A stretch of DNA of 24,023 bases from JAMBLL01 sp036985935 (GTDB lineage Bacteria > Actinomycetota > Acidimicrobiia > Spongiisociales > UBA5794): positions 1 to 24,023 of the forward strand of contig BTQP01000007.1 in assembly GCA_036985935.1 (NCBI GenBank). Reading direction: 5' to 3'. The translations under genes were made by a program, and so were the position numbers. Below are positions 8,058 to 13,689 of the stretch, one piece after another. Below the pieces are notes generated by a model. The model searched no databases and was not told where the DNA came from. It worked only from the letters and a program-made list of their open reading frames with translations. The stretch's first letter is position 1. The number at the start of each line of letters is the position of its first letter.

Positions 8058-8680
8058 CAGCTCTCGAAGTACTCCGCGATGCGTGCACTGAGCTCGTCTG
8101 CGGTGAGCTCACCCGTGTACATGTCTATCACGCTTCCGGTCTCATCCAGAAAAACGGTTGTCGGCATTCCGAAACCCCCGAACGCAGCGAACACTTCACC
8201 CTGTGGGTCCCGAACCAGGGGATACGTGACGCCCGTCTCCTCAACGATGCTCACGGATGCTCCGACATCCTCGCTGAGATTGATGCCGAGAAACTGGACC
8301 GAGTCGCCCTTTGCCTGATAGACCTCCTCAAAGGCTGGCATCTCAGCGAAGCATGCAGGGCACCAAGTCGCCCAGAAATTGACCACGACGGGTTGCCCCT
8401 TGAGATCCGCGATAGTCATCACGTCGCCATTGAAATCCTCCATCTCCACGTCAACCGCCGCGCTCGGTTCAGCTGACGTGGTCGACGCAGTGGACACAGC
8501 CGGGCTTGGTCCGTTGGATGCATTCGGATCTCCAGAGAGTCCGACAACAGCGAACAAAGCGACGAGTGCCAAACCAGCGACACCTCCGCCAATCATCCAG
8601 AACGCTCGGGTTCTGGCATGCTGCAATTCGGGCTTCTTCTCTCCTCGAACTTGCTGCGGCGCGTGTTTCTTCTTGCTCAT
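8057..8680 (-). CDS. Membrane-anchored TlpA/ResA-like thioredoxin
   Basis: 207 aa. The ATG overlaps the stop of the MerT-like gene (ATGA), and its own stop overlaps ccdA. A basic N-terminus is followed by one transmembrane anchor (about residues 27-48) and a Thr/Ser/Ala-rich linker (50-77). The thioredoxin-like domain has WCPAC (Cys107 and Cys110), VVVNFWATWCP, and the cis-Pro segment GFGMPTTVFLDETG. TlpA/ResA proteins reduce disulfides outside the cytoplasmic membrane and are recharged by CcdA. Its coupling to a mercury transporter-like gene suggests it reduces, or delivers thiols to, mercury-binding cysteines. An upstream in-frame extension to 9100 would run through the MerT-like gene and is not a real start. 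Confidence 0.9.
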   Translation of the reverse strand: MSKKKHAPQQVRGEKKPELQHARTRAFWMIGGGVAGLALVALFAVVGLSGDPNASNGPSPAVSTASTTSAEPSAAVDVEMEDFNGDVMTIADLKGQPVVVNFWATWCPACFAEMPAFEEVYQAKGDSVQFLGINLSEDVGASVSIVEETGVTYPLVRDPQGEVFAAFGGFGMPTTVFLDETGSVIDMYTGELTADELSARIAEYFES

Positions 8681-8946
8681 TGTTGATCCTCGTCTCCAAT
8701 CGGTGGGACATCGCATGCCGCGTTCTTGCGGGTTGAGCGCCAGTAGACAACCCCGGCCGCGAGCAGAACAACCGGGATGAGGAACCAGGGATTGATGAGG
8801 AAGGCGGCGAGCGCTGTGAATCCGAACGCGATAGCCAGCAATGCTCCGCCACAGCAAAGTGCAAGCGCTATCGCCCCTGCCACACCGCCGGACAGCATCG
8901 CGGCGTCCTGTTTTGAGCGTTGCCGCGTCGATGAGGTGTTCGCCAC
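8677..8946 (-). CDS. MerT/MerF-like mercuric ion transport protein
   Basis: 89 aa from the GTG at 8946, chosen because GGAGG lies 8 nt upstream; the ATG at 8961 has no ribosome site. Two membrane helices are visible. The first contains a vicinal cysteine pair (Cys31-Cys32, ALALCCGGALLAIAFGF), as in MerT and MerF, and Cys78 lies just after the second helix (KNAACDV). In the Mer family such pairs hand Hg(II) across the membrane to MerA. The MerP partner is missing; the coupled thioredoxin and CcdA may take its place. It is the first gene of the minus-strand arm, divergent from the ECF sigma and merA arm. The family assignment rests on size, topology, the CC position and the neighbours. Confidence 0.72.
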   Translation of the reverse strand: MANTSSTRQRSKQDAAMLSGGVAGAIALALCCGGALLAIAFGFTALAAFLINPWFLIPVVLLAAGVVYWRSTRKNAACDVPPIGDEDQQ

Positions 8947-9044
8947 CTGGATGACCTCCATGCTTGCTCGGTTCAGTAGGATAACATTTGCTTACTACAA
9001 TGGTATTGATCGACCACAGGCATACAGATATCAAGGGGTCAGCG
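8947..9044. promoter_or_regulatory. Divergent mercury-island promoter region with possible operator
   Basis: These 98 bp separate the divergent MerT-like and ECF sigma genes and are AT-rich for this window. The segment 8987-9009 begins TTTGCTTACTACAATGG and ends TTGA. A similar TTTTGATTACACAAT...TTGA lies at 10102-10122 before merA. It is a candidate site for the ArsR regulator of the cluster. Confidence 0.45.
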
Positions 9045-9659
9045 GTGACATCACCAAAGCACCACTGGAGCGTCGCAACGGACGACGAGCTTCTGTCCAC
9101 TCCGGCCTACGACGATCCGGTGTGGCTCGCGGAGCTATTCGCTCGATACGAGGGGAGGTTGCGCGGCTGCGCACACCGCATGGTTGGGCCGTCTGAAGTC
9201 GAGGATGCCACGCAGGAGATCAACGAGCGGATTCTCAAGGGACTCCCCCGCTTCCGCGGTGATTCAGCCATAGGCACATGGATCTTCGCGGTTGCGCGAA
9301 ATACCTGCCTCGACATACGTCGCAGGAGAAAACCGACGGTCTACTCGTCCGACACCTTCATTGAGAATATCCCAGACACGTGCCAGCCCGACGACGTCTT
9401 TGAGATTTCGATACTGGGATGTAGGACGGCGTTGGCCATCCGCGATCTGCCGGAGCGTCAGGCCGCCGTCGTGGTTCTTCGTCTCGGACAGGGCCTCTCA
9501 ACCGCTGAGACGGCATTGCGACTCGGAATCACCGAAGACGCCGTAAAAGCAAGGCTCCGCCGCGCACGCAACAGGCTGCGAACGGATCTGCACCGAGAGC
9601 TTGCCTGCCCGAAATGCGGACCGGGCACCTACGCCATTGAGGGAAGCACGGTCATCTAG
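9045..9659 (+). CDS. ECF-type RNA polymerase sigma factor
   Basis: 204 aa from the GTG at 9045, chosen because AAGGGG lies 6 nt upstream (9033-9038); a TTG at 8988 and an ATG at 9000 lie upstream in the same frame without such a site. Region 2 covers about residues 28-95 (ELFARYEGRLRGCAHRM, DATQEINERIL, FAVARNTCLDIRRRRK). Region 4 covers about 130-180 (LPERQAAVVVLRL, LSTAETALRLGITEDAVKAR). No anti-sigma gene adjoins it. The C-terminus ends in a CPKC pair (Cys188, Cys191) followed by GPGTYAIEG, an unusual tail that could bind a metal. It starts the plus-strand arm of the mercury island and is followed by the ArsR regulator and merA, so a metal-responsive role is likely but inferred. Its target promoter is unknown. 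Confidence 0.9.
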   Translation: MTSPKHHWSVATDDELLSTPAYDDPVWLAELFARYEGRLRGCAHRMVGPSEVEDATQEINERILKGLPRFRGDSAIGTWIFAVARNTCLDIRRRRKPTVYSSDTFIENIPDTCQPDDVFEISILGCRTALAIRDLPERQAAVVVLRLGQGLSTAETALRLGITEDAVKARLRRARNRLRTDLHRELACPKCGPGTYAIEGSTVI

Positions 9660-9726
9660 ACGCGCCCTGCGTGGGGACACATACGCTATCGTCAATATCT
9701 CGCCAGCTACAACGATTGGAGCCACG

Positions 9727-10086
9727 ATGGGCCGACCCGCCATCATTGAACTCGAACCGACGCCACTGACCGACGACGAACTCGTCGCTCGGATCTACCG
9801 CGGACTCGGGGACGCGACGAGGATCAGGATCCTCCGCTTTCTGCTTGAGGGTCCTCGGAGCCAGAAGGAAATCGTGGACAAGGTAGGCCTTTCTCAAGGA
9901 CGGGTCTCACAGCATCTGACCTGCCTCGTGTGGTGCGGATACGTCGAAAGCGAGCGGTTGGGCAGAGTAGTCGAATACAGGATTGCCAACGGACGCGTCG
10001 CAGCGCTACTCGACCTGGGCACCGGGTTTCTTGACACAACGAGAGGCGATATCGGATCATGCCGAATCGTAACCGAGGAAGAATGA
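9727..10086 (+). CDS. ArsR/SmtB-family metal-sensing repressor, CmtR-like
   Basis: 119 aa; the ATG has TTGGAG 5 nt upstream. The winged helix-turn-helix fills residues 22-95 (GLGDATRIRILRFLLEG, VGLSQGRVSQHLTCLVWCGYV, GRVVEYRIA). Three cysteines stand where CmtR of Mycobacterium tuberculosis binds Cd/Pb: Cys66 and Cys70 in the recognition-helix region (LTCLVWC) and Cys112 near the C-terminus (GSCRIV). ArsR-type regulators of mercury operons are known in actinobacteria, and the position directly before merA argues for Hg(II) sensing. Derepression by metal release from DNA is the family mechanism. Cd or Pb sensing cannot be excluded from the sequence. Confidence 0.9.
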   Translation: MGRPAIIELEPTPLTDDELVARIYRGLGDATRIRILRFLLEGPRSQKEIVDKVGLSQGRVSQHLTCLVWCGYVESERLGRVVEYRIANGRVAALLDLGTGFLDTTRGDIGSCRIVTEEE

Positions 10087-10101
10087 AGAAACGTGGAATG
10101 A

Positions 10102-10122
10102 TTTTGATTACACAATACTTGA
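10102..10122 (+). promoter_or_regulatory. Putative merA promoter/operator
   Basis: This AT-rich stretch in the 70-nt gap before merA begins TTTTGATTACACAATA and ends TTGA, resembling the segment at 8987-9009 in the divergent promoter. It is likely bound by the CmtR-like regulator encoded just upstream. There is no experimental basis. Confidence 0.4.
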
Positions 10123-10156
10123 CTACGCTACGCAAGACCCAAGAGCGGAGTAGATG

Positions 10157-11803
10157 ATGAGCACGAAGATCACCCTCGATGTCACAGGAATGACGTGTGA
10201 CGGATGTGAAGGCCATGTCGGCGACGCACTCGCCGCTGCGGGTCTGACAGATCTCGAAGTCGATTGGCGTCGAGGATTCGCTGCCGGCACCGACGCCGGA
10301 TCGTTCGACGTCACGAAGGCGACAGAAGCGTTGGAGGGATCCAACTATGAGATCGTTTCCGTGTCCAGGCCGCAAGACGTGTCGACGACTTCCGTGGACG
10401 ACGGGGACAGTGATTATGATCTGCTGATTCTGGGCTCAGGATCAGCTGCATTCGCTGCAGCGATCAAGGCGAGGGACCTCGGTGCAACCGTCGCGATCGT
10501 CGAGAAAGGCACGATCGGTGGTACATGTGTGAACATCGGCTGTGTGCCGTCCAAGGCCCTCCTGCGACCTGCAGAGCTGTTTCACCAAGCTGGACACTCT
10601 CCCTTTGCCGGCGTCGAAACGTCCGCAGGCGACGTTGACCTTGCTGCCCTCATCGCAGCCAAGGACGAACTCGTTGGAATCCTCCGCCAGGAGAAGTACG
10701 CGAATCTGTTGGATGTCTACGGCATCGACCTGATCCAGGGAACCGCGAAGTTCACCGGCCCGACGAGTGTCGAGGTGGACGGACGAACCGTGACCGCTGG
10801 CCGTTACCTCATTTCGACGGGAGCATCCTCGTGGGTGCCTCCGATCGAGGGGCTTGATGAAACCGGATATCTGACGTCTACCACGGCGCTTGAGCTGACA
10901 GAACTTCCGGAAGAACTGATCGTTGTCGGCGCGAACGCTATCGGACTCGAACTCGGGCAACTGTTCGCTCATCTCGGGTCAAAAGTGACATGGGTCGAAG
11001 CGCTGGACCGCATCGCACCGTTTGAAGAACCAGAGATCTCCGGTCTGATGCGTGGCCATTTGATCGATGAAGGATCTCGCATCTATGAAGGTGCGTTGGC
11101 GAAGAGGGCCGGCAAGGACGGGAACCGCGTGTGGCTGGAGATCGAAAGCGGCGACACCACGACGCGTGTAGAGGCCGACCAGCTCTTGATGGCTACTGGC
11201 CGGCGCGCCAACACGGCGAGCCTCGGCCTCGACCTGGCAGGCGTGGAGACCGATCCGCGCGGTGCGGTGATAGTCGATGCCGGTCTCGCCACGTCGAACC
11301 CGTCTGTGTGGGCGGCTGGAGATGTCACCACAACGCCGCAGTTCGTCTACGTTGCCGCCGCCGCCGGAAACATCGCTGCCGAGAACGCTCTGCGCGACGC
11401 GGGTCGCACGATCGACTTCCGCACAATGCCTCGGGTCACCTTTACAACCCCATCGATCGCATCCGTCGGTCTCACCGAGGAAGCCGCACGGGAAGCCGGG
11501 CTACCGGTGATGACATCGATCCTTCCGCTTGAATCCGTACCGAGAGCGCTGGTGAACCGGGACACGGTCGGAGCTGTCAAGCTGGTTGCCGACGAATCGA
11601 CGGGTGAGCTCCTCGGAGCCCACGTATTGGCCGAAGGAGCAGGTGACGTTATCCAGGCGGCTGTTGTTGCCATGAACTACCACGCAACCGTCGATGAGAT
11701 TGCTGCGATGTTCCATCCGTATCTCACGATGGCAGAGGCACTCAAGCTCGCTGCCCAGACATTCAACAAGGATGTGAAGAACCTCTCGTGCTGTGCTGCC
11801 TAG
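10157..11803 (+). CDS. merA: Mercuric reductase with N-terminal HMA domain
   Basis: 548 aa. Two adjacent ATGs (10154 and 10157) follow GGAG; the second has the better spacing. The N-terminal heavy-metal-associated domain carries GMTCDGC (Cys14, Cys17). The flavoprotein disulfide reductase core begins YDLLILGSGSAAFAAA (FAD) and has the redox pair GGTCVNIGCVPSK (Cys124, Cys129). It continues with an NADPH-binding segment, the second FAD motif WAAGDVTT, and the dimerisation domain. The C-terminus TFNKDVKNLSCCAA has the vicinal cysteines (545-546) that separate MerA from other lipoamide-dehydrogenase relatives. It reduces Hg(II) to volatile Hg(0) with NADPH in the cytoplasm. It is the core gene of the island, downstream of the regulator and divergent from the transporter-like gene. 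Confidence 0.97.
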   Translation: MSTKITLDVTGMTCDGCEGHVGDALAAAGLTDLEVDWRRGFAAGTDAGSFDVTKATEALEGSNYEIVSVSRPQDVSTTSVDDGDSDYDLLILGSGSAAFAAAIKARDLGATVAIVEKGTIGGTCVNIGCVPSKALLRPAELFHQAGHSPFAGVETSAGDVDLAALIAAKDELVGILRQEKYANLLDVYGIDLIQGTAKFTGPTSVEVDGRTVTAGRYLISTGASSWVPPIEGLDETGYLTSTTALELTELPEELIVVGANAIGLELGQLFAHLGSKVTWVEALDRIAPFEEPEISGLMRGHLIDEGSRIYEGALAKRAGKDGNRVWLEIESGDTTTRVEADQLLMATGRRANTASLGLDLAGVETDPRGAVIVDAGLATSNPSVWAAGDVTTTPQFVYVAAAAGNIAAENALRDAGRTIDFRTMPRVTFTTPSIASVGLTEEAAREAGLPVMTSILPLESVPRALVNRDTVGAVKLVADESTGELLGAHVLAEGAGDVIQAAVVAMNYHATVDEIAAMFHPYLTMAEALKLAAQTFNKDVKNLSCCAA

Positions 11804-11850
11804 ACAAGAGACATTCCCAAACGAAACCATGACCAGGAAAGGAGAGGCCC

Positions 11851-11913
11851 ATGAAGCGATTCAGCGTACCTCGCGTAGCCCACTGTTCTGACGGCTGCAG
11901 ACTCAAGTCCTGA
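11851..11913 (+). CDS. 20-aa cysteine-containing peptide ORF (candidate)
   Basis: This short ORF lies 47 nt after the merA stop and has one of the strongest ribosome sites in the window: AGGAAAGGAGAGG ends 3 nt before the ATG. The peptide starts MKRFSVPRVA, continues with HCSDGC and ends RLKS, so it has two cysteines and a histidine and a net positive charge. A perfect 10-bp hairpin follows 30 nt later. I do not recognise it. It could be a small mercury-binding or regulatory peptide co-transcribed with merA, or a leader-type peptide. The evidence is the ribosome site, placement and cysteines only. Confidence 0.45.
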   Translation: MKRFSVPRVAHCSDGCRLKS

Positions 11914-11942
11914 ACATGACGAAAAACCGTTCAATAACGCGT

Positions 11943-11967
11943 TGTTGCCTCCCCATAGGAGGCAACA
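11943..11967. terminator. Perfect 10-bp hairpin between convergent units
   Basis: TGTTGCCTCC (11943-11952) pairs exactly with GGAGGCAACA (11958-11967) around the loop CCATA. It sits between the merA arm and the convergent membrane protein gene, so it may serve both directions. No long U-tract. Confidence 0.65.
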
Positions 11968-12003
11968 TTCGCGAGGAGGTCAAACATACAGGTCTCGGCA
12001 GCG

Positions 12004-13002
12004 TCAACCGGCGATCCAGCCCACGACGCTGACTGCCTCGGCTGTGTCTGAAACCCACACTTGAAGCGCGAGAAATGGAAGAACCATCGCTACGTGAGCG
12101 ACGAACGGAACGATGGGGAACCATGCAGGGAGCTTGAGCGAGGGCATCATGAACGGCATCGAGATCATCATCGCCAACCACACAACAACACCCCACGCCA
12201 GGGCCCAGCCCCATGATCCCTGACCGAAGATGAGTGCATACATGATCCCGAACGAAATGCCGTTGATGGCATGCCACAGGTAACCCGACAAGAAGGATGC
12301 ACGAAACCCGTCGGGATTCTCGTTTCGATACAGCCCAACCGCGCGATCCGCTGCACGCTGAAACTCCGCCATCGGAATGCGAGGGAGACCACGCGGTTGC
12401 CCGGGATGTGAAGTCGATGAAGCCGCATCCATCGCTGCCATGACGCTCTGCCTCTCGACTGGTTCGAGGGAGCTGAGGACGTCGAATTGCGACTTTCTCA
12501 CGCGCTCAGCGTCCTGCTCTTCGAGAGTTGCGATTGCACCCATCATCGTGGCCCCGACGTTGACGCGTTGGCGTTCGCTCAACCTTGGCACAGTGGTGAC
12601 ACGAGCTGCGACGAACTGATCCAGCCCACCCTCGACGAGTTCGTTGCGGAGCACCTGACCCATCACGAGATACTGGAACCGTCGGATAGTCCCCGTCGCC
12701 ATGGCGCCGAATACGATCGGCATATCGAGCGGGAACGCGCCGAACTTGAGTCCGATGAGCCGAACGATGTCGAGTGTCACGGTACCAATGAACCCAACCA
12801 CGGCACCCCACGCAACAAGCTCCACGTACTTCGAGTCGATATTTGCCACGACGATGAGAAGTATCACGGATACAGCGGTGAATGCCGGGCCGGAGAACCG
12901 AATTACGCGGTGCGAGTCCACATCGAATACCCGATCCAGGACGAGCAGCGTGATCGGAACCGCAGACCAGGCAAGCAGCAACAGCACGAGTATCCAGTTC
13001 AA
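12004..13002 (-). CDS. Polytopic membrane protein with internal helical module (unknown function)
   Basis: 332 aa from a TTG start with an excellent AGGAGG 6 nt upstream. Three to four hydrophobic segments lie in residues 3-110 (for example ILVLLLLAWSAVPITLLVL and AFTAVSVILLIVVANI). They are followed by a soluble stretch (about 110-235), then three more helices (LWHAINGISFGIMYALIFG, WALAWGVVVWLAMMISM, FPIVPFVAHVAMVLPFLAL). The soluble stretch contains VGATMMGAIATLEEQDAERV and LEPVERQSVMAAMDAA, matching the C-terminal module of the 407-aa protein at 738-1961. No known family is recognised. It is preceded by the same two-block promoter as the 153/65/407-aa operon, so both are likely in one regulon. 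It converges on the merA arm. Confidence 0.8.
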   Translation of the reverse strand: MNWILVLLLLAWSAVPITLLVLDRVFDVDSHRVIRFSGPAFTAVSVILLIVVANIDSKYVELVAWGAVVGFIGTVTLDIVRLIGLKFGAFPLDMPIVFGAMATGTIRRFQYLVMGQVLRNELVEGGLDQFVAARVTTVPRLSERQRVNVGATMMGAIATLEEQDAERVRKSQFDVLSSLEPVERQSVMAAMDAASSTSHPGQPRGLPRIPMAEFQRAADRAVGLYRNENPDGFRASFLSGYLWHAINGISFGIMYALIFGQGSWGWALAWGVVVWLAMMISMPFMMPSLKLPAWFPIVPFVAHVAMVLPFLALQVWVSDTAEAVSVVGWIAG

Positions 13003-13042
13003 TTCTGCCCTCCTATGGAGCCAGCGACACGATGAACACCCG

Positions 13043-13074
13043 TTGAGACGGTGAACGATGCGAATGGTGTCGCA
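13043..13074 (-). promoter_or_regulatory. Two-block promoter P4 (TGCGACAC-N16-CGTCTCAA)
   Basis: On the minus strand TGCGACAC is followed after 16 nt by CGTCTCAA, 41 nt before the TTG start of the 332-aa membrane protein. It agrees with P1/P2 at 7 of 8 bases in each block. Confidence 0.75.
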
Positions 13075-13095
13075 CCAAAGTCACGCGATGCCTAC

Positions 13096-13127
13096 TGCGA
13101 CACCGTCGAGTCGCCCAAACGACGAAA
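13096..13127 (+). promoter_or_regulatory. Two-block promoter P5 (TGCGACAC-N16-CGACGAAA), plus strand
   Basis: The same blocks and spacing as P1-P4, but pointing right, 21 nt from the divergent P4. No convincing protein gene follows before 13405, and hairpins follow about 140-165 nt downstream. Confidence 0.6.
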
Positions 13128-13132
13128 CAACT

Positions 13133-13291
13133 AAACGGAAGAATCGGACGGGGGTTCGGGCCAACCGACACAGCCGCCAGTCGATCAACCGTCAACACCA
13201 CCATCGATGGGCCACGCCCGAGCACCTGTCGTAGTTGCTGACATCGTCTATCGGTGAGCGGCCCGCCCCGCCACGAAATACACGTGGCGGG
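13133..13291 (+). ncRNA. Candidate small RNA between P5 and a hairpin
   Basis: The region from just after P5 to the end of the 13267-13291 hairpin has no plausible coding sequence; the only short ATG frame (13208, 16 codons) lacks a ribosome site. Promoter plus terminal hairpin without a gene is the classic layout of an sRNA. Transcription start and end are estimates. Confidence 0.35.
13267..13291 (+). terminator. 9-bp GC-rich hairpin, overlapping an alternative hairpin
   Basis: CCCGCCACG pairs perfectly with CGTGGCGGG around AAATACA. The right arm can instead use GCGGG (13287-13291) to pair with CCCGC (13296-13300). It may terminate the transcript from P5 before the next promoter. Confidence 0.45.
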
Positions 13292-13357
13292 ACAACCCGC
13301 GTCTCGCTCCGATCAGGATGCATCGAGATGTACAAACTAACGACTCTGCTAGACATA

Positions 13358-13386
13358 TCGAATCTATTCGACTAGAATATTCGAAT
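13358..13386 (+). promoter_or_regulatory. Palindromic AT-rich operator/promoter of the Cys-rich gene
   Basis: TCGAATCTATTCGA (13358-13371) is a 6+6 palindrome, followed by GAATATTC and ATTCGAAT (13379-13386). Repeated TCGAA/TTCGA half-sites in an AT-rich stretch directly upstream of a Cys-rich gene, with an ArsR gene next, fit an ArsR-type operator. Confidence 0.6.
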
Positions 13387-13404
13387 CCTACCGAGAAAGG
13401 CGGT

Positions 13405-13614
13405 ATGCACATCATGGATATCGAAACCCTCGTCGGCGCACTGACTGCGAACGAGCGCGACGAACTACTCGAGCAGCTCACGACTGCGGCCGAGAGTACC
13501 GACAATGAAACCGACGACGCGCAAGACACATCCGGGTGTTGCGGTGGCCCGCACTCGAAGGCGCATCGGCACCCGACGAAGAGCAAGACGCTGCACATGT
13601 GCTGCGCCGGCTGA
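13405..13614 (+). CDS. Small Cys/His-rich protein, possible metal-binding protein
   Basis: 69 aa from the ATG at 13405, with AAAGG 4 nt upstream; an ATG three codons later is an alternative. Residues 1-30 form a helical segment (DIETLVGALTANERDELLEQL), followed by an acidic linker. The Cys/His part follows: CCGG with Cys45-46, His50, His54, His56, His64, and a terminal CCAG with Cys66-67. Two vicinal cysteine pairs and several histidines suggest binding of a soft metal. No known family is recognised. It lies between a palindromic operator and an ArsR regulator whose N-terminus has the same order of elements (helical segment, linker, then MCC). Probably a metal sequestration or sensing protein; that role is inferred. 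Confidence 0.7.
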   Translation: MHIMDIETLVGALTANERDELLEQLTTAAESTDNETDDAQDTSGCCGGPHSKAHRHPTKSKTLHMCCAG

Positions 13615-13627
13615 TGACCGCACTGAT

Positions 13628-13671
13628 GTTCGGGGTTCTCAGCGGTCGATAGACTCGTGAGAACCCCGAAC
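13628..13671. terminator. Perfect 14-bp inverted repeat between the Cys-rich and ArsR genes
   Basis: GTTCGGGGTTCTCA (13628-13641) is exactly complementary to 13658-13671, with a 16-nt loop. It starts 14 nt after the Cys-rich gene and ends 18 nt before the ArsR start. It could be a terminator or attenuator lowering regulator expression. No U-tract. Confidence 0.6.
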
Positions 13672-13689
13672 GCTCTCCAAAGGACCACC

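Noticed and set aside
8057..9100. 347-codon version of the thioredoxin gene starting near 9100
   Set aside because: The extension overlaps the MerT-like gene and the divergent promoter, while the ATG at 8680 gives a proper membrane anchor and ATGA coupling.
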